Positions 44,908-53,721 of a stretch of DNA of 64,000 nucleotides are shown piece after piece. Position 1 is the first letter of the stretch, and every line of letters starts with the position of its first letter. The stretch is from positions 33,076 to 97,075 of the forward strand of contig JARLHR010000140.1 in assembly GCA_031292145.1 (NCBI GenBank). Direction: 5' to 3'. Origin of the DNA: Clostridium sp. GTDB lineage: Bacteria; Bacillota; Clostridia; Clostridiales; Clostridiaceae. The notes beneath the pieces were generated by a model, which made no database searches, was not told the origin of the DNA, and worked only from the letters and a program-made list of their open reading frames with translations. The translations under genes and the position numbers were made by a program.

Positions 44908-44936
44908 TTTACAAATAAGATTTTATAAGATATAAT
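44908..44936 (+). promoter_or_regulatory. SigA-type promoter of the SAM riboswitch operon
   Basis: TTTACA (44908-44913) and TATAAT (44931-44936) with a 17-bp spacer, directly ahead of the S-box leader. Confidence 0.82.
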
Positions 44937-44949
44937 GACTAATTATAAG

Positions 44950-45057
44950 ACTTATCAAGAGTGGTGGAGGGACTGGCCCGGAGAAACCCAGCAACCGATA
45001 TATTTTACAAATATATAAGGTGCTAAATCCTGCAGTGTAATAACTGATAGATAAGGT
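44950..45057 (+). ncRNA. SAM-I (S-box) riboswitch aptamer
   Basis: CTTATC (44951-44956) pairs with GATAAG (45050-45055) as P1. The S-box core follows: AGAGTGGTGGAGGGACTGGC, CCAGCAACC, AAGGTGCTAAATCCTGCAG. AAGGTGTT (45053-45060) can instead pair with AATACCTT (45083-45090) as antiterminator. With SAM bound, P1 forms and the terminator stops transcription, so luxS, the reactivation-domain gene and metH are made when SAM is low. Confidence 0.95.
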
Positions 45058-45070
45058 GTTTTAGTGATTT

Positions 45071-45104
45071 AAAGCCTAAAGGAATACCTTTGGGTTTTTT
45101 TTTT
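45071..45104 (+). terminator. Riboswitch expression-platform terminator
   Basis: AAGCCTAAAGG pairs with CCTTTGGGTTT through two wobbles, loop AATA, then T10. Its loop-proximal part is shared with the antiterminator. Confidence 0.9.
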
Positions 45105-45193
45105 AAGGTATAGTAAAGTGATGTATAGTTTTCATTTTTAACTGTGCCTAATCAATGTATTGAATAAATAATATAAAAATGGAGGAATATAAA

Positions 45194-45652
45194 ATGGAAA
45201 AAAATGTTGAAAGTTTTGAGTTAGATCATAATAAGGTTAAAGCGCCTTACGTAAGAAAATGTTGTGTGCTAGATGGTACTCATGGAGATAAAGTTACTAA
45301 ATTTGACTTAAGATTCTTACAACCTAATAAGGAAGCTTTTGGAACTGCGGCAATGCATGGACTAGAGCATCTATTAGCTCATGAGCTTAGAAATCATTTA
45401 GAGGGAATAATAGATTTATCACCTATGGAATGTAGAACAGGGTTTTACCTTTCAATTTGGGGAGAAAGAGAAGCAGCAGAAATAAAAGAAGCATTAGAAT
45501 TATCTTTAAAAACAGTTTTAGATGCAACAGAAATACAAGCAGCAAACTCAGTTCAATGTGGAAATTATAGAGATTTATCTTTATTTGGAGCTAGGGAATA
45601 TGCGAAAGATGTATTAGAAAAAGGTTTTTCATTAAATATATGCGGAGAATAA
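45194..45652 (+). CDS. luxS: S-ribosylhomocysteine lyase
   Basis: A 152-residue enzyme that splits S-ribosylhomocysteine to homocysteine and DPD, the AI-2 precursor. The zinc site is His55 and His59 (HGLEH) with Cys122 (VQCGNY). Glu58 and Cys80 (MECRTGFY) are the catalytic residues. The start is ATG 45194 behind GGAGGA; an in-frame ATG at 45179 overlaps the SD. Placed behind a SAM-I riboswitch and before methionine synthase genes, it mainly recycles homocysteine. No pfs gene is nearby. Confidence 0.97.
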   Translation: MEKNVESFELDHNKVKAPYVRKCCVLDGTHGDKVTKFDLRFLQPNKEAFGTAAMHGLEHLLAHELRNHLEGIIDLSPMECRTGFYLSIWGEREAAEIKEALELSLKTVLDATEIQAANSVQCGNYRDLSLFGAREYAKDVLEKGFSLNICGE

Positions 45653-45692
45653 ATTTTAAAATGAATAGTTAATTAAAGGTGGTGAGCAAAAT

Positions 45693-46376
45693 ATGAATGT
45701 TTTGGAGCTTGAGATAAATAAAGAGGAAGTTCTTAGATATCTTGGATACAAAGGTCAAGAAATAGATGAAAATATGAATCAGATGATTGATGAGTGCAGA
45801 GAAGAAATAAAAAAGATAATTTCTCCTAGGGTTATATATACGTATAAAGATATAAAAAAGATCGACGAAGGGGTAGAGGTTATCAACACAAGCTTGATTT
45901 TAATAGGAAAAGATATAAGGGAACATTTAAAAAACTCCAAAAAGTGTGTGTTAATGGCAGTAACTTTAGGAAATGAAGTAGAGAAAAAAACAAGGTTATA
46001 TGAAAAAACTAATTTAACAAAAGCACTCATATTAGATGCTTGTGCAACAACTGCAGTAGAAGAAGTTTGTGATGCTGTAGAAAAAACAGTTAAGGAAAAA
46101 GCTATACTCGATGGTATGGACATAACTTTTAGGTATAGTCCAGGTTATGGAGATTTGCCATTGGATGTTCAAAATAATTTTTTAAGAGCATTAGATGCAC
46201 AGAAGAAGATTGGACTTACAGTATCGGAAAATAATTTATTATTTCCTAGGAAATCTGTTACAGCAATAATAGGCATAGAAGAAAGTGGAATCAAAAAGAA
46301 AAAAAGGAGCTGCAAGGAATGTAGTAATTATGAGAATTGCAGTTTTAGAAGAGAGGGAGAATCCTGTGGGGCTTAA
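45693..46376 (+). CDS. Stand-alone methionine synthase reactivation-domain protein
   Basis: A 227-residue protein that resembles the C-terminal AdoMet-dependent activation domain of MetH (FRYSPGYGDLPLDVQ and LFPRKSVTAIIG are the RxSpGYgdlP and sp-kSVs motifs). It should reductively methylate inactive cob(II)alamin in MetH using SAM. The tail CKECSNYENCSFRREGESC adds a small Cys cluster, possibly iron-sulfur and serving as electron donor, which is inference. SD GGTGGTGAG. Its end overlaps the start of metH, indicating translational coupling. Confidence 0.9.
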   Translation: MNVLELEINKEEVLRYLGYKGQEIDENMNQMIDECREEIKKIISPRVIYTYKDIKKIDEGVEVINTSLILIGKDIREHLKNSKKCVLMAVTLGNEVEKKTRLYEKTNLTKALILDACATTAVEEVCDAVEKTVKEKAILDGMDITFRYSPGYGDLPLDVQNNFLRALDAQKKIGLTVSENNLLFPRKSVTAIIGIEESGIKKKKRSCKECSNYENCSFRREGESCGA

Positions 46377-48783
46377 GGAATTTATAAAAGATAATATATT
46401 AATATTTGATGGAGCAATGGGGACTATGCTTCAAAAAAAAGGATTAAAGCTTGGTGAAAATCCAGAACTTTTGAATATAAAGGAACCACATATAATAGAA
46501 GAAATTCACAAAGAGTATATTGAAAGTGGAGCAAATGTAATAACAACAAATACTTTTGGGGCTAATGAGCTTAAATTGAAGCTTTGTAATTTAGAAGTGG
46601 AAGAAGCAGTGGATGCGGCTGTAAATATTGCTAAAAAAGCAAAAGGAAATAGTAGTACGTATATTGCCTTAGATATTGGGCCAATAGGAGAACTTTTAGA
46701 GCCTATGGGAACTTTAAGTTTTGATAGGGCTTATGAAATTTTCAAGCGTCAGATAGTTCAAGGCGCTAAATCAGGAGCAGATATAATCTTAATTGAAACT
46801 ATGACTGACTTATATGAACTTAAAGCAGCAATATTAGCAGCAAAGGAGAATTCGGATTTACCTGTATTTTGCACTATGACCTTTGAAGAAAATTTAAGAA
46901 CTTTTACAGGCTGTTTACCAGAAGCTATGGTTCTTTTATTAGAAGGCTTAGGAGTTGATGCACTTGGAGTTAATTGCTCCTTAGGACCAAAACAATTGAA
47001 ACCCATCGTGGAGGAAATATGTGATTTAGCACACATCCCAGTAATGGTTCAGCCTAATGCTGGACTTCCAACGTTATCTTTAAATAATGAAACAAAATAT
47101 GATGTGACTAAAGAAGAATTTGCAGATACATTATGTAGTTTTATAGATTTAGGGGTTAGAGTAATTGGTGGCTGTTGCGGAACCACTCCAGATTATATAA
47201 AAGAATTAGTTGTTAGGGTAAAAGATAAAAAACTCACATCAACTGAAAAAACATATTATCCTGCAATCTGTACGCCATCAAAGGTTGTAAGAATTAATGG
47301 TGTTAGAATTATAGGTGAAAGAATTAATCCAACAGGAAAGAAGTTATTTAAAGAAGCTTTAAAAAATGAAGACTTAGATTATATTTTAAATCAAGGGATA
47401 TCTCAAATTGAAGCAGGAGCACATATTCTAGATGTTAATGTTGGATTGCCTGAAATTGATGAACCAAGCATGATGCATAAGGTAGTAAAAGAAATACAAG
47501 GGATAGTGGATACACCGCTTCAAATAGATTCGTCAGATCCTAAAGCTATAGAAACTGGACTTAGATATTATAATGGAAAACCTATATTAAATTCTGTTAA
47601 TGGCGAGGATGCTATTTTAGATAGGATACTTCCATTAGTTAAAAAGTATGGAGCAGCAGTTGTAGGTTTAACATTAGATGAAAGAGGTATTCCAGCAAAA
47701 GCTGAAGAGAGATTTGAAATTGCAAAGAAAATAATAAATAGAGCAGCAGAATATGGAATAAAAAAAGAAGATGTTTTTATTGACTGTTTAGTTTTAACTG
47801 TATCAGCTCAACAAGAAGAAGTACAAGAAACCTTAAAAGCTGTAAGAATGGTTAAAGAAAAATTAGGTGTTAAAACAGTTCTAGGAGTTTCAAATATATC
47901 ATTTGGACTTCCAAATAGAGAATTAGTAAATGAAACTTTCCTGGCCTTAGCTCTTGCAAATGGTCTAGATTTGCCAATAATAAATCCAAATGCAAAAGGA
48001 ATGACTAGAGTTATTGATTCCTATAATGTTTTATATAATTATGATAAGGGCTCAGAAGTATATATTAAAAATTATGCTAATGTGGAATTGTCAACAGAGG
48101 TTACAGTTAAAGGTGATGCTAATGGGAAGAATACTTCAGGCATAAACAATACTGTAAATGAGGAACATGACTTAAAGTACATAGTTTTAAAGGGATTAAA
48201 AGAAGAAGCAAAACAAGCTACAATAGAATTATTAAAAGAAAAGAAAGAACTTGAAATAGTAAATGAATATTTAATTCCAGCATTAGATGTAGTTGGAGAT
48301 AAATTTGAAAAAGGAGAACTTTTCTTACCGCAGTTAATACAATCAGCTGAAACGGTAAAGAATTCTTTTAATATCCTAAAAGCTGAAATGGTAAAAAGTA
48401 ATACTAAAACCATATCTAAGGGCAAGATAATAGTAGCAACTGTAAAAGGCGATATCCATGACATAGGTAAGAATATAGTAAAAATTATTTTGGAAAACTA
48501 TGGATATGAAATGATAGATTTAGGAAAAGATGTACCTATTCAAACAGTTGTTGAAGAAGCTAAAAAACACGATGTAGCCTTAATTGGATTAAGTGCACTT
48601 ATGACCACAACTCTTAGGAGTATGGAAGAAACAATAAAAGCTTTAAATGAAGATGGTTACAAAGGAAAAATATTTGTTGGTGGAGCAGTGCTTACAAAAG
48701 ATACTGCTGAACGAATAGGAGCTGATTATTACGCTAAAGATGCAAAAGAATCAGTAGAAATTGCAAAGAAAGTATTGGGATAA
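46366..48783 (+). CDS. metH: Cobalamin-dependent methionine synthase lacking the reactivation domain
   Basis: 805 residues. The homocysteine-binding domain (about 1-295) has the zinc cysteines in GVNCSLGP and GGCCGTTPD. A pterin-binding (methyltetrahydrofolate) domain follows (about 310-575; IGERINPTGKK). The B12-binding module (about 600-805) has DIHDIGKN with His698 as cobalt ligand. E. coli MetH is about 1,230 residues; the missing activation domain is the separate upstream gene. GTG 46366 is chosen because GAGAGGGAG lies 6 bp upstream; the frame is open from 46285, which would overlap more of the neighbour. Confidence 0.95.
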   Translation: MGLKEFIKDNILIFDGAMGTMLQKKGLKLGENPELLNIKEPHIIEEIHKEYIESGANVITTNTFGANELKLKLCNLEVEEAVDAAVNIAKKAKGNSSTYIALDIGPIGELLEPMGTLSFDRAYEIFKRQIVQGAKSGADIILIETMTDLYELKAAILAAKENSDLPVFCTMTFEENLRTFTGCLPEAMVLLLEGLGVDALGVNCSLGPKQLKPIVEEICDLAHIPVMVQPNAGLPTLSLNNETKYDVTKEEFADTLCSFIDLGVRVIGGCCGTTPDYIKELVVRVKDKKLTSTEKTYYPAICTPSKVVRINGVRIIGERINPTGKKLFKEALKNEDLDYILNQGISQIEAGAHILDVNVGLPEIDEPSMMHKVVKEIQGIVDTPLQIDSSDPKAIETGLRYYNGKPILNSVNGEDAILDRILPLVKKYGAAVVGLTLDERGIPAKAEERFEIAKKIINRAAEYGIKKEDVFIDCLVLTVSAQQEEVQETLKAVRMVKEKLGVKTVLGVSNISFGLPNRELVNETFLALALANGLDLPIINPNAKGMTRVIDSYNVLYNYDKGSEVYIKNYANVELSTEVTVKGDANGKNTSGINNTVNEEHDLKYIVLKGLKEEAKQATIELLKEKKELEIVNEYLIPALDVVGDKFEKGELFLPQLIQSAETVKNSFNILKAEMVKSNTKTISKGKIIVATVKGDIHDIGKNIVKIILENYGYEMIDLGKDVPIQTVVEEAKKHDVALIGLSALMTTTLRSMEETIKALNEDGYKGKIFVGGAVLTKDTAERIGADYYAKDAKESVEIAKKVLG

Positions 48784-48840
48784 TGAATATTTTTAAATAT
48801 TTTTGGGTATAATAAAAATGATATTCCAAATCCAAAAGCC

Positions 48841-48889
48841 AAAACAACTTATGCTATTTTCGTATTTAGCATGAGTTGTTTTATTTTAT
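48841..48889 (+). terminator. Terminator after metH
   Basis: AAAACAACTTATGCT pairs with AGCATGAGTTGTTTT (one wobble), followed by ATTTTATT. Confidence 0.82.
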
Positions 48890-48900
48890 TCAATGTTTTA

Positions 48901-49071
48901 TTAAGGGATCTACAAAAAATAACCAGTCATATTCTGGTATATTTTGTGCTATGCTTCATCACACAACCCTTACATAGCTCGCTATGCGCGGGTTATGGTT
49001 TTTCGCCTAGCGCAAAATATTCTCAGAATCTTTGACTTGTTATTTTCTTTCAGATACCTAAGACACAATTA
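48901..49071. repeat. Family B element, copy B5 (variant termini)
   Basis: Termini TTAAGGGATCTACAAAAAAT and TATTTTCTTTCAGATACCTA, a variant of the usual AAGGCACA end, with CCAGTCA and TGACTTGT next. The core (TATTTTGTGCTATGCTTCATC, TCGCTATGCGCGGGTTATGG, AGCGCAAAATATTCTCAG) keeps the architecture with changed stems. Confidence 0.65.
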
Positions 49072-49181
49072 AAATAATGAGTTATTAATATTTTGCTGTA
49101 TGTTTGCATAAGACATTGTAAAATAGGAAAGAGCTTAAATGCGGAATAAAAAATATTGTGTTAATTTAATACTAATATGTG

Positions 49182-49187
49182 TATAAT
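49182..49187 (+). promoter_or_regulatory. -10 box upstream of the beta-CASP gene
   Basis: TATAAT preceded by TGTG. The -35 box is poor. It lies within the longest open frame of the following gene, so translation very likely starts downstream of it. Confidence 0.4.
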
Positions 49188-49238
49188 CTTTATTGTCCCA
49201 TAATAATTCTGAGGTATATTAAAGAAATTGAAATAGGA

Positions 49239-51830
49239 GTGATACTTATTAATATAGACTTTTTAGGTGGAGCATTAGAAGTTGGTGGAAGCTCTGTCTT
49301 AATGAAGATTAGTGATAAAAACATATTGTTTGATGCAGGTATTAGGCAAAGTGCTAGTAAAGATAGTGTTCCTAATTTTAGAGCTGTACAGACTTATGGC
49401 GGTTTGGATGCAATAATAATAAGTCATGCCCACTTAGATCATATAGGTTGTTTACCTATTATAAGTAAGGAATATCCCAATGCTAAAATATATATGAATA
49501 ATATGACAAGGGATTTAGTAAAGGTTCTATTATATGATAGTTTAAAAATAATGAATAATAGAGATGCCGAAATACCTTTATATGCTGAAGTTGATGTGGA
49601 GAATACCCTAAATAGGATTTTTACAATAAATTATGAAGTGAAATTTCCCATATTTGAAAATATGGATGTTACTTTTTATAATGCAGGACATATAGCAGGT
49701 GCAAGTTGTGTTTATCTTCAAAGTCTAGAAGGTGCAGTATTTTACTCAGGTGATTTTTCAGTATTTGCTCAAAGGACTGTTGAGGGAGCAAAATTGCCTA
49801 GGTTAAGACCTGATGTGGCAATAGTTGAATCTACATATGGAGATAGACTTCATTCGAATCGTGAAATTGAAGAAAGAAACTTAATTGAAGCTGTAAATGA
49901 ATGTGTAGAGAATAATGGGAAGATGATAATTCCTGCCTTTGCACTAGGAAGAGCGCAGGAAGTAATACTCATATTAAAAGGTGCTATGAACAAGGGAAGT
50001 ATTAAAACAGTTAAGGTTTATGTTGATGGAATGGTAAGAGATATAAATAGGGTTTATAAAAATAATCCATTATATTTAAAGAATTCTCTTGGAAAGAAAA
50101 TATTAAGGGGAATAAGTCCTTTTTATGATGATAACATAATTGAAATTAAAGCAACTGATAATAGAGAAGAAATATTAGCTCAAAAGGAACCCGTAGTTAT
50201 TATATCAAGTTCAGGTATGATTACGGGAGGACCAAGTGCTTTTTATGCTGAAAAATTGGCAACTATGGAAAATGGATATATTGTAATAACAGGTTATCAG
50301 GATGAGGAATCACCTGGAAGAAAGATTTTAGATCTTATAGAAGCTGATGAGGACAGTGAAAGATATTTGAGCATAAATGGACTTAATATTCCAGTTAAAT
50401 GCAAGATTAAAAGAGTAGGATTATCAGCTCATGCTGATAAAAATGAAATAAAGGGAGTTTTAGAAAGAATATCAGCAAGAAATATAATATTAGTTCATGG
50501 TAATGAAGAGGTTATAAGAAGCTTAGGTAAGGAAATCTCTGCGGAATTTATAGGAAGAACTTTTACACCAGCTTGTGGAGAAGAGATTGTGATAAATATA
50601 AGAAATCCTAGAAAGCAGTTAAATAAGAGTTTTCCATATTCTCTAAATATAAAATATGAATTATGTGAAGATAATATAAATGAATTATGGCAATTTGTTT
50701 ATGAAAAATATAATAATAAGTTTTTGACTATTGAAGAATTAGCATATGTATGGACTGGTGAAAAGAATTTTGAGATTTCTAATAATCATGAAATAGAAAA
50801 TAAGGAACAAAATAATAGCGAGGCTGGGAATTTTTCTGATATACTTAATAGTAATAGTGAAAGTATGCAGAACTTTAAAAAGGTTATTATAAACAGCGTA
50901 TATTTTGAAAATGATTTAAAAAGACTATTTCTATTTAGAGCAAGGATAGAGGATGATATAAAAGAGGATTTAAAGCCTAAAGAGCTTACTCAACAAGAAC
51001 TTATGAGTCTTATAGAGGAAAAATTTAAGGCTTTTGAATATAAAAAAATCAGTGTAATGTTAGACCGAAAGGAAGTTATACTTAATTTTGATTTTCCACA
51101 CGGGATAGAATCATCTATTAATAATATTATGGATGAGTTTTATAAGGAAACAGAATGGAAGATAAGTGTAAATGAAAAGATAAATAATAGTTCGGCAGAG
51201 CTAATTATTAAAAAATTAATTGATCCTAGGACTATTAAAAAAATATCTTTTTATCCAGAAAAACTTTCTGTTAGGGTGTTTCTTAATGGAAAAAATATAG
51301 GAGATGGTAGTGAGAGTAAAGTATTTGAAGAAAAGACTGGCTGGAAGCTATACATAGTAGGGGAAGGAAGTTTAGAAGTTAATAATGATTTAGAAAGTAA
51401 TAAACTATATTTTGAAGTAGCGAATGTTAAAGCTGTAGAACAAAATGTAGCCCTAAATTTAATTGATAAAGCTTTTGAAGGTGAAAAGCATAAACCTTAT
51501 AAAAAAAGTATAAAGACTAATCAAAAAGGAAAATATATTGAACTTGTATTTATATATCCTAAAATTGGACAGAAATTTGAGGAAAAGTTAGGACATCTTT
51601 CTCGTGAAACTGGCTGGAGTATTGCCATATCAGACAAAGTAAATCAAAATGAATTATTTAATATTGCAAAGCTTTTATGTGATAAAAATAATGTGCTTTT
51701 AAAGAAAAATCCATCCTATAATCCAAGTGATATGACTATATCTTTAAATATTATAGACGGTGAGGAAAATTTTATAAATATTAAAGATGAATTTGAACGG
51801 ACTACAGGATGCAGCTTAATATTATCTTAA
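49239..51830 (+). CDS. Metallo-beta-lactamase/beta-CASP RNA-processing-type protein with repeated C-terminal domain
   Basis: 863 residues from GTG 49239. The MBL domain has the zinc motif SHAHLDHIG, then GHIAGA and SGDFS, and the beta-CASP insert includes IPAFALGRAQE, SSSGMITGGPS and LSAHADK, as in CPSF-73-like nucleases. A long extension (about 460-863) contains four weak repeats ending in ETEWKISV, KTGWKLYI, ETGWSIAI and TTGCSLIL. RNA or DNA processing is inferred. The only SD, AGGAG (49235-49239), overlaps the GTG; an ATT at 49248 has ideal spacing, so a non-standard start is possible. Confidence 0.82.
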   Translation: MILINIDFLGGALEVGGSSVLMKISDKNILFDAGIRQSASKDSVPNFRAVQTYGGLDAIIISHAHLDHIGCLPIISKEYPNAKIYMNNMTRDLVKVLLYDSLKIMNNRDAEIPLYAEVDVENTLNRIFTINYEVKFPIFENMDVTFYNAGHIAGASCVYLQSLEGAVFYSGDFSVFAQRTVEGAKLPRLRPDVAIVESTYGDRLHSNREIEERNLIEAVNECVENNGKMIIPAFALGRAQEVILILKGAMNKGSIKTVKVYVDGMVRDINRVYKNNPLYLKNSLGKKILRGISPFYDDNIIEIKATDNREEILAQKEPVVIISSSGMITGGPSAFYAEKLATMENGYIVITGYQDEESPGRKILDLIEADEDSERYLSINGLNIPVKCKIKRVGLSAHADKNEIKGVLERISARNIILVHGNEEVIRSLGKEISAEFIGRTFTPACGEEIVINIRNPRKQLNKSFPYSLNIKYELCEDNINELWQFVYEKYNNKFLTIEELAYVWTGEKNFEISNNHEIENKEQNNSEAGNFSDILNSNSESMQNFKKVIINSVYFENDLKRLFLFRARIEDDIKEDLKPKELTQQELMSLIEEKFKAFEYKKISVMLDRKEVILNFDFPHGIESSINNIMDEFYKETEWKISVNEKINNSSAELIIKKLIDPRTIKKISFYPEKLSVRVFLNGKNIGDGSESKVFEEKTGWKLYIVGEGSLEVNNDLESNKLYFEVANVKAVEQNVALNLIDKAFEGEKHKPYKKSIKTNQKGKYIELVFIYPKIGQKFEEKLGHLSRETGWSIAISDKVNQNELFNIAKLLCDKNNVLLKKNPSYNPSDMTISLNIIDGEENFINIKDEFERTTGCSLILS

Positions 51831-51840
51831 AGCATATTAA

Positions 51841-51904
51841 TTAAGGGATCTGAAAGAAAATAATATACCAATAATCTTGTCAATTATTTTTTCATGCGCT
51901 TAAA
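51841..51904. repeat. Family B element, copy B6 (short, core deleted)
   Basis: Only the ends remain: TTAAGGGATCTGAAAGAAAATAA and CTTGTCAATTATTTTTTCATGCGCTTA. Its left end uses the B5-type terminus and its right end the standard type. It could act as a terminator for the beta-CASP gene. Confidence 0.55.
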
Positions 51905-51963
51905 ATAGTTGTTTCATACAACGCTATGCTATATAATAATTATTATTAATTGGAGGTGAGATA

Positions 51964-52323
51964 ATGGCACTTATTTCAAAAATATTAGTTGGAGCAGTTG
52001 CGATTGAACATATATATATTTTATGGTTAGAAATGTTTGCGTGGACTACAAAAGGAGTTTCTACTTTTAAATCATTACCTAAAGAGTTATTTCCAAAAAC
52101 AAAAGTTTTAGCAGGAAATCAAGGGCTGTATAATGGATTTTTATCAGCAGGCCTTATTTGGTCATTGCTAATTGGTGAGCAGATCTGGTCTAAAAATATA
52201 GCAGTTTTTTTCTTGGGGTGCATTGTGATTGCAGGTGCTTATGGAGCTATAACAAGTGAAAAAACGATTTTTTTAAAGCAAGGGCTACCGGCATTAATCA
52301 CTCTAACTACTTTAGTTATTTAG
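51964..52323 (+). CDS. DUF1304 family membrane protein
   Basis: A 119-residue protein with four predicted membrane segments. The IEHIYILWLEMFAW opening and the GNQGLYNGFLSAGL segment are characteristic of DUF1304. Function is unknown. ATG 51964 follows GGAGGTGAG. Confidence 0.9.
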   Translation: MALISKILVGAVAIEHIYILWLEMFAWTTKGVSTFKSLPKELFPKTKVLAGNQGLYNGFLSAGLIWSLLIGEQIWSKNIAVFFLGCIVIAGAYGAITSEKTIFLKQGLPALITLTTLVI

Positions 52324-52325
52324 CT

Positions 52326-52369
52326 AATCAAAAATAATAGACTAATATGTTTGTCTATTATTTTTGATT
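52326..52369. terminator. Bidirectional terminator-like hairpin
   Basis: AATCAAAAATAATAGAC and GTCTATTATTTTTGATT are exact 17-bp complements (52326-52342 and 52353-52369). The ends TCAAAAATAATAGAC and GATTGTGC echo family B termini. Confidence 0.8.
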
Positions 52370-52427
52370 GTGCTGTATTTTCTAATATATAAGAGACAAA
52401 GGTCTTGAAATGAAAGGACACTGTATT

Positions 52428-53342
52428 ATGGACATAGCTTCAACAATTGTAAATCAGATTAGTATAATGTATGTATTAATGGTAATTGGATTTATTGCAT
52501 ACAGAAAAAAATTAATTGACAATGAAGGAACTAAGCAAATATCAAATCTATTAGTGTGGATTATCAATCCACTCATTATGGTAACTCGCTACCAAATGGA
52601 CTTTTCACTGGTTAAACTTATGGAACTTGGAGTTTCTTTTATAGTTTCATTAGGTGCGATGCTGCTTGGATTTTTTATAGGAAAGATTGTATTTAAAAAG
52701 GAACAAAGAATTGATAAATTTGCAATTGGATTTGCTAATGCAGGATTTATTGGAATTCCGCTAGTTACAGGCATAATGGGTATAGATAAGGTATTCTTCT
52801 TATCAGCATACTTAGTGTGTTTTAATATATTGAGCTATACGTATGGAATTTATCTTGTATCAAAAAATAAGAGCTTGATTACAATGAAAAGCATAATACT
52901 TAATCCAGGAATTATTGCTGTAATTTTTGGTCTGATGATTTTCATTTCACCAATAAAATTGCCTGATTTTTTATATAATGCTTTTAATTTAGTAGGACAA
53001 ACTAATACTCCTATAGCCATGATTTTACTAGGAACCTATATTGCAAAGACAAAAATCATTACTTTATTTAATAATAAATATGCTTATTTTGTATGTTTTA
53101 TAAAATTGATTGTAATTCCAATGGTTATATTAATAATATTTAAGTTTCTTCCATCAGATTTAGGGGAAATTAAAAAGGTAGTGCTGATAGCTATGTCTAC
53201 ACCAGTTGGTCTTACTGTGCCAATGTTTTCTCAAATGTATGGTGGTGATTACGAATATGGAGCTAAACTTGTTGGTTTAAGTACCATGCTATCACTAATT
53301 ACAATTCCCATAATATTATACTTAGCAAGTGTTATTTGGTAG
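52428..53342 (+). CDS. AEC-family transporter (auxin efflux carrier type)
   Basis: A 304-residue membrane protein with about 10 hydrophobic segments split by a central loop, as in AEC permeases (MdcF, malate or amino-acid exporters). The NAGFIGIPLV motif in the first half and GLTVPMFSQMYG in the second half fit the family. The substrate is unknown. The start ATG 52428 has AAAGGA about 10 bp upstream; an in-frame ATG at 52410 contains that SD. The remnant of an AzlD-like gene follows directly. Confidence 0.88.
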   Translation: MDIASTIVNQISIMYVLMVIGFIAYRKKLIDNEGTKQISNLLVWIINPLIMVTRYQMDFSLVKLMELGVSFIVSLGAMLLGFFIGKIVFKKEQRIDKFAIGFANAGFIGIPLVTGIMGIDKVFFLSAYLVCFNILSYTYGIYLVSKNKSLITMKSIILNPGIIAVIFGLMIFISPIKLPDFLYNAFNLVGQTNTPIAMILLGTYIAKTKIITLFNNKYAYFVCFIKLIVIPMVILIIFKFLPSDLGEIKKVVLIAMSTPVGLTVPMFSQMYGGDYEYGAKLVGLSTMLSLITIPIILYLASVIW

Positions 53343-53347
53343 CAGTA

Positions 53348-53515
53348 GAGCTTTTTACTGTTGATAATAAGTTTTCAATTCAAGGTAATTCTCTTGAATT
53401 ATTAGCTGCAATACCTACAATATTAGTGGCAATTAAAAAGAACTATCTGTTATTAACAGTAATTGTTGGAGTAATTTCGATAGCAATTTTAAGAATTGGT
53501 TTATTCTACTTATGA
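53348..53515 (+). pseudogene. AzlD-family C-terminal remnant
   Basis: An open stretch without a start codon encodes GNSLELLAAIPTILVAIKK, LLLTVIVGVISIAILRIG and stop. This matches the last part of AzlD-type branched-chain amino-acid exporter small subunits. The N-terminal half and the azlC partner are absent, so it is a relic of a deletion next to the AEC gene. Confidence 0.6.
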
Positions 53516-53614
53516 TAAACGATTGCGTTAATGCAATTAATTAAATCTGAACTATAGAGTGAATAAATATATGGAAGAAAATAGGGTTGGCAGATGGACT
53601 TGTTATTCATATAT

Positions 53615-53657
53615 AAAAGTAGGAGCTAGATAAAGTAATTATCGAGCTTCTACTTTT
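53615..53657. terminator. Terminator between convergent genes
   Basis: AAAAGTAGGAGCT (53615-53627) pairs with AGCTTCTACTTTT (53645-53657) with one wobble. Just upstream, GGCAGATGGACTTGTTATTCAT (53589-53610) is a leftover of a family B right end. Confidence 0.7.
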
Positions 53658-53721
53658 GGTATTACAAAAAGTAATGTAGTAATATTAAGTGATTTTTAGT
53701 ATTAAATTAAGATTAAAAGTA

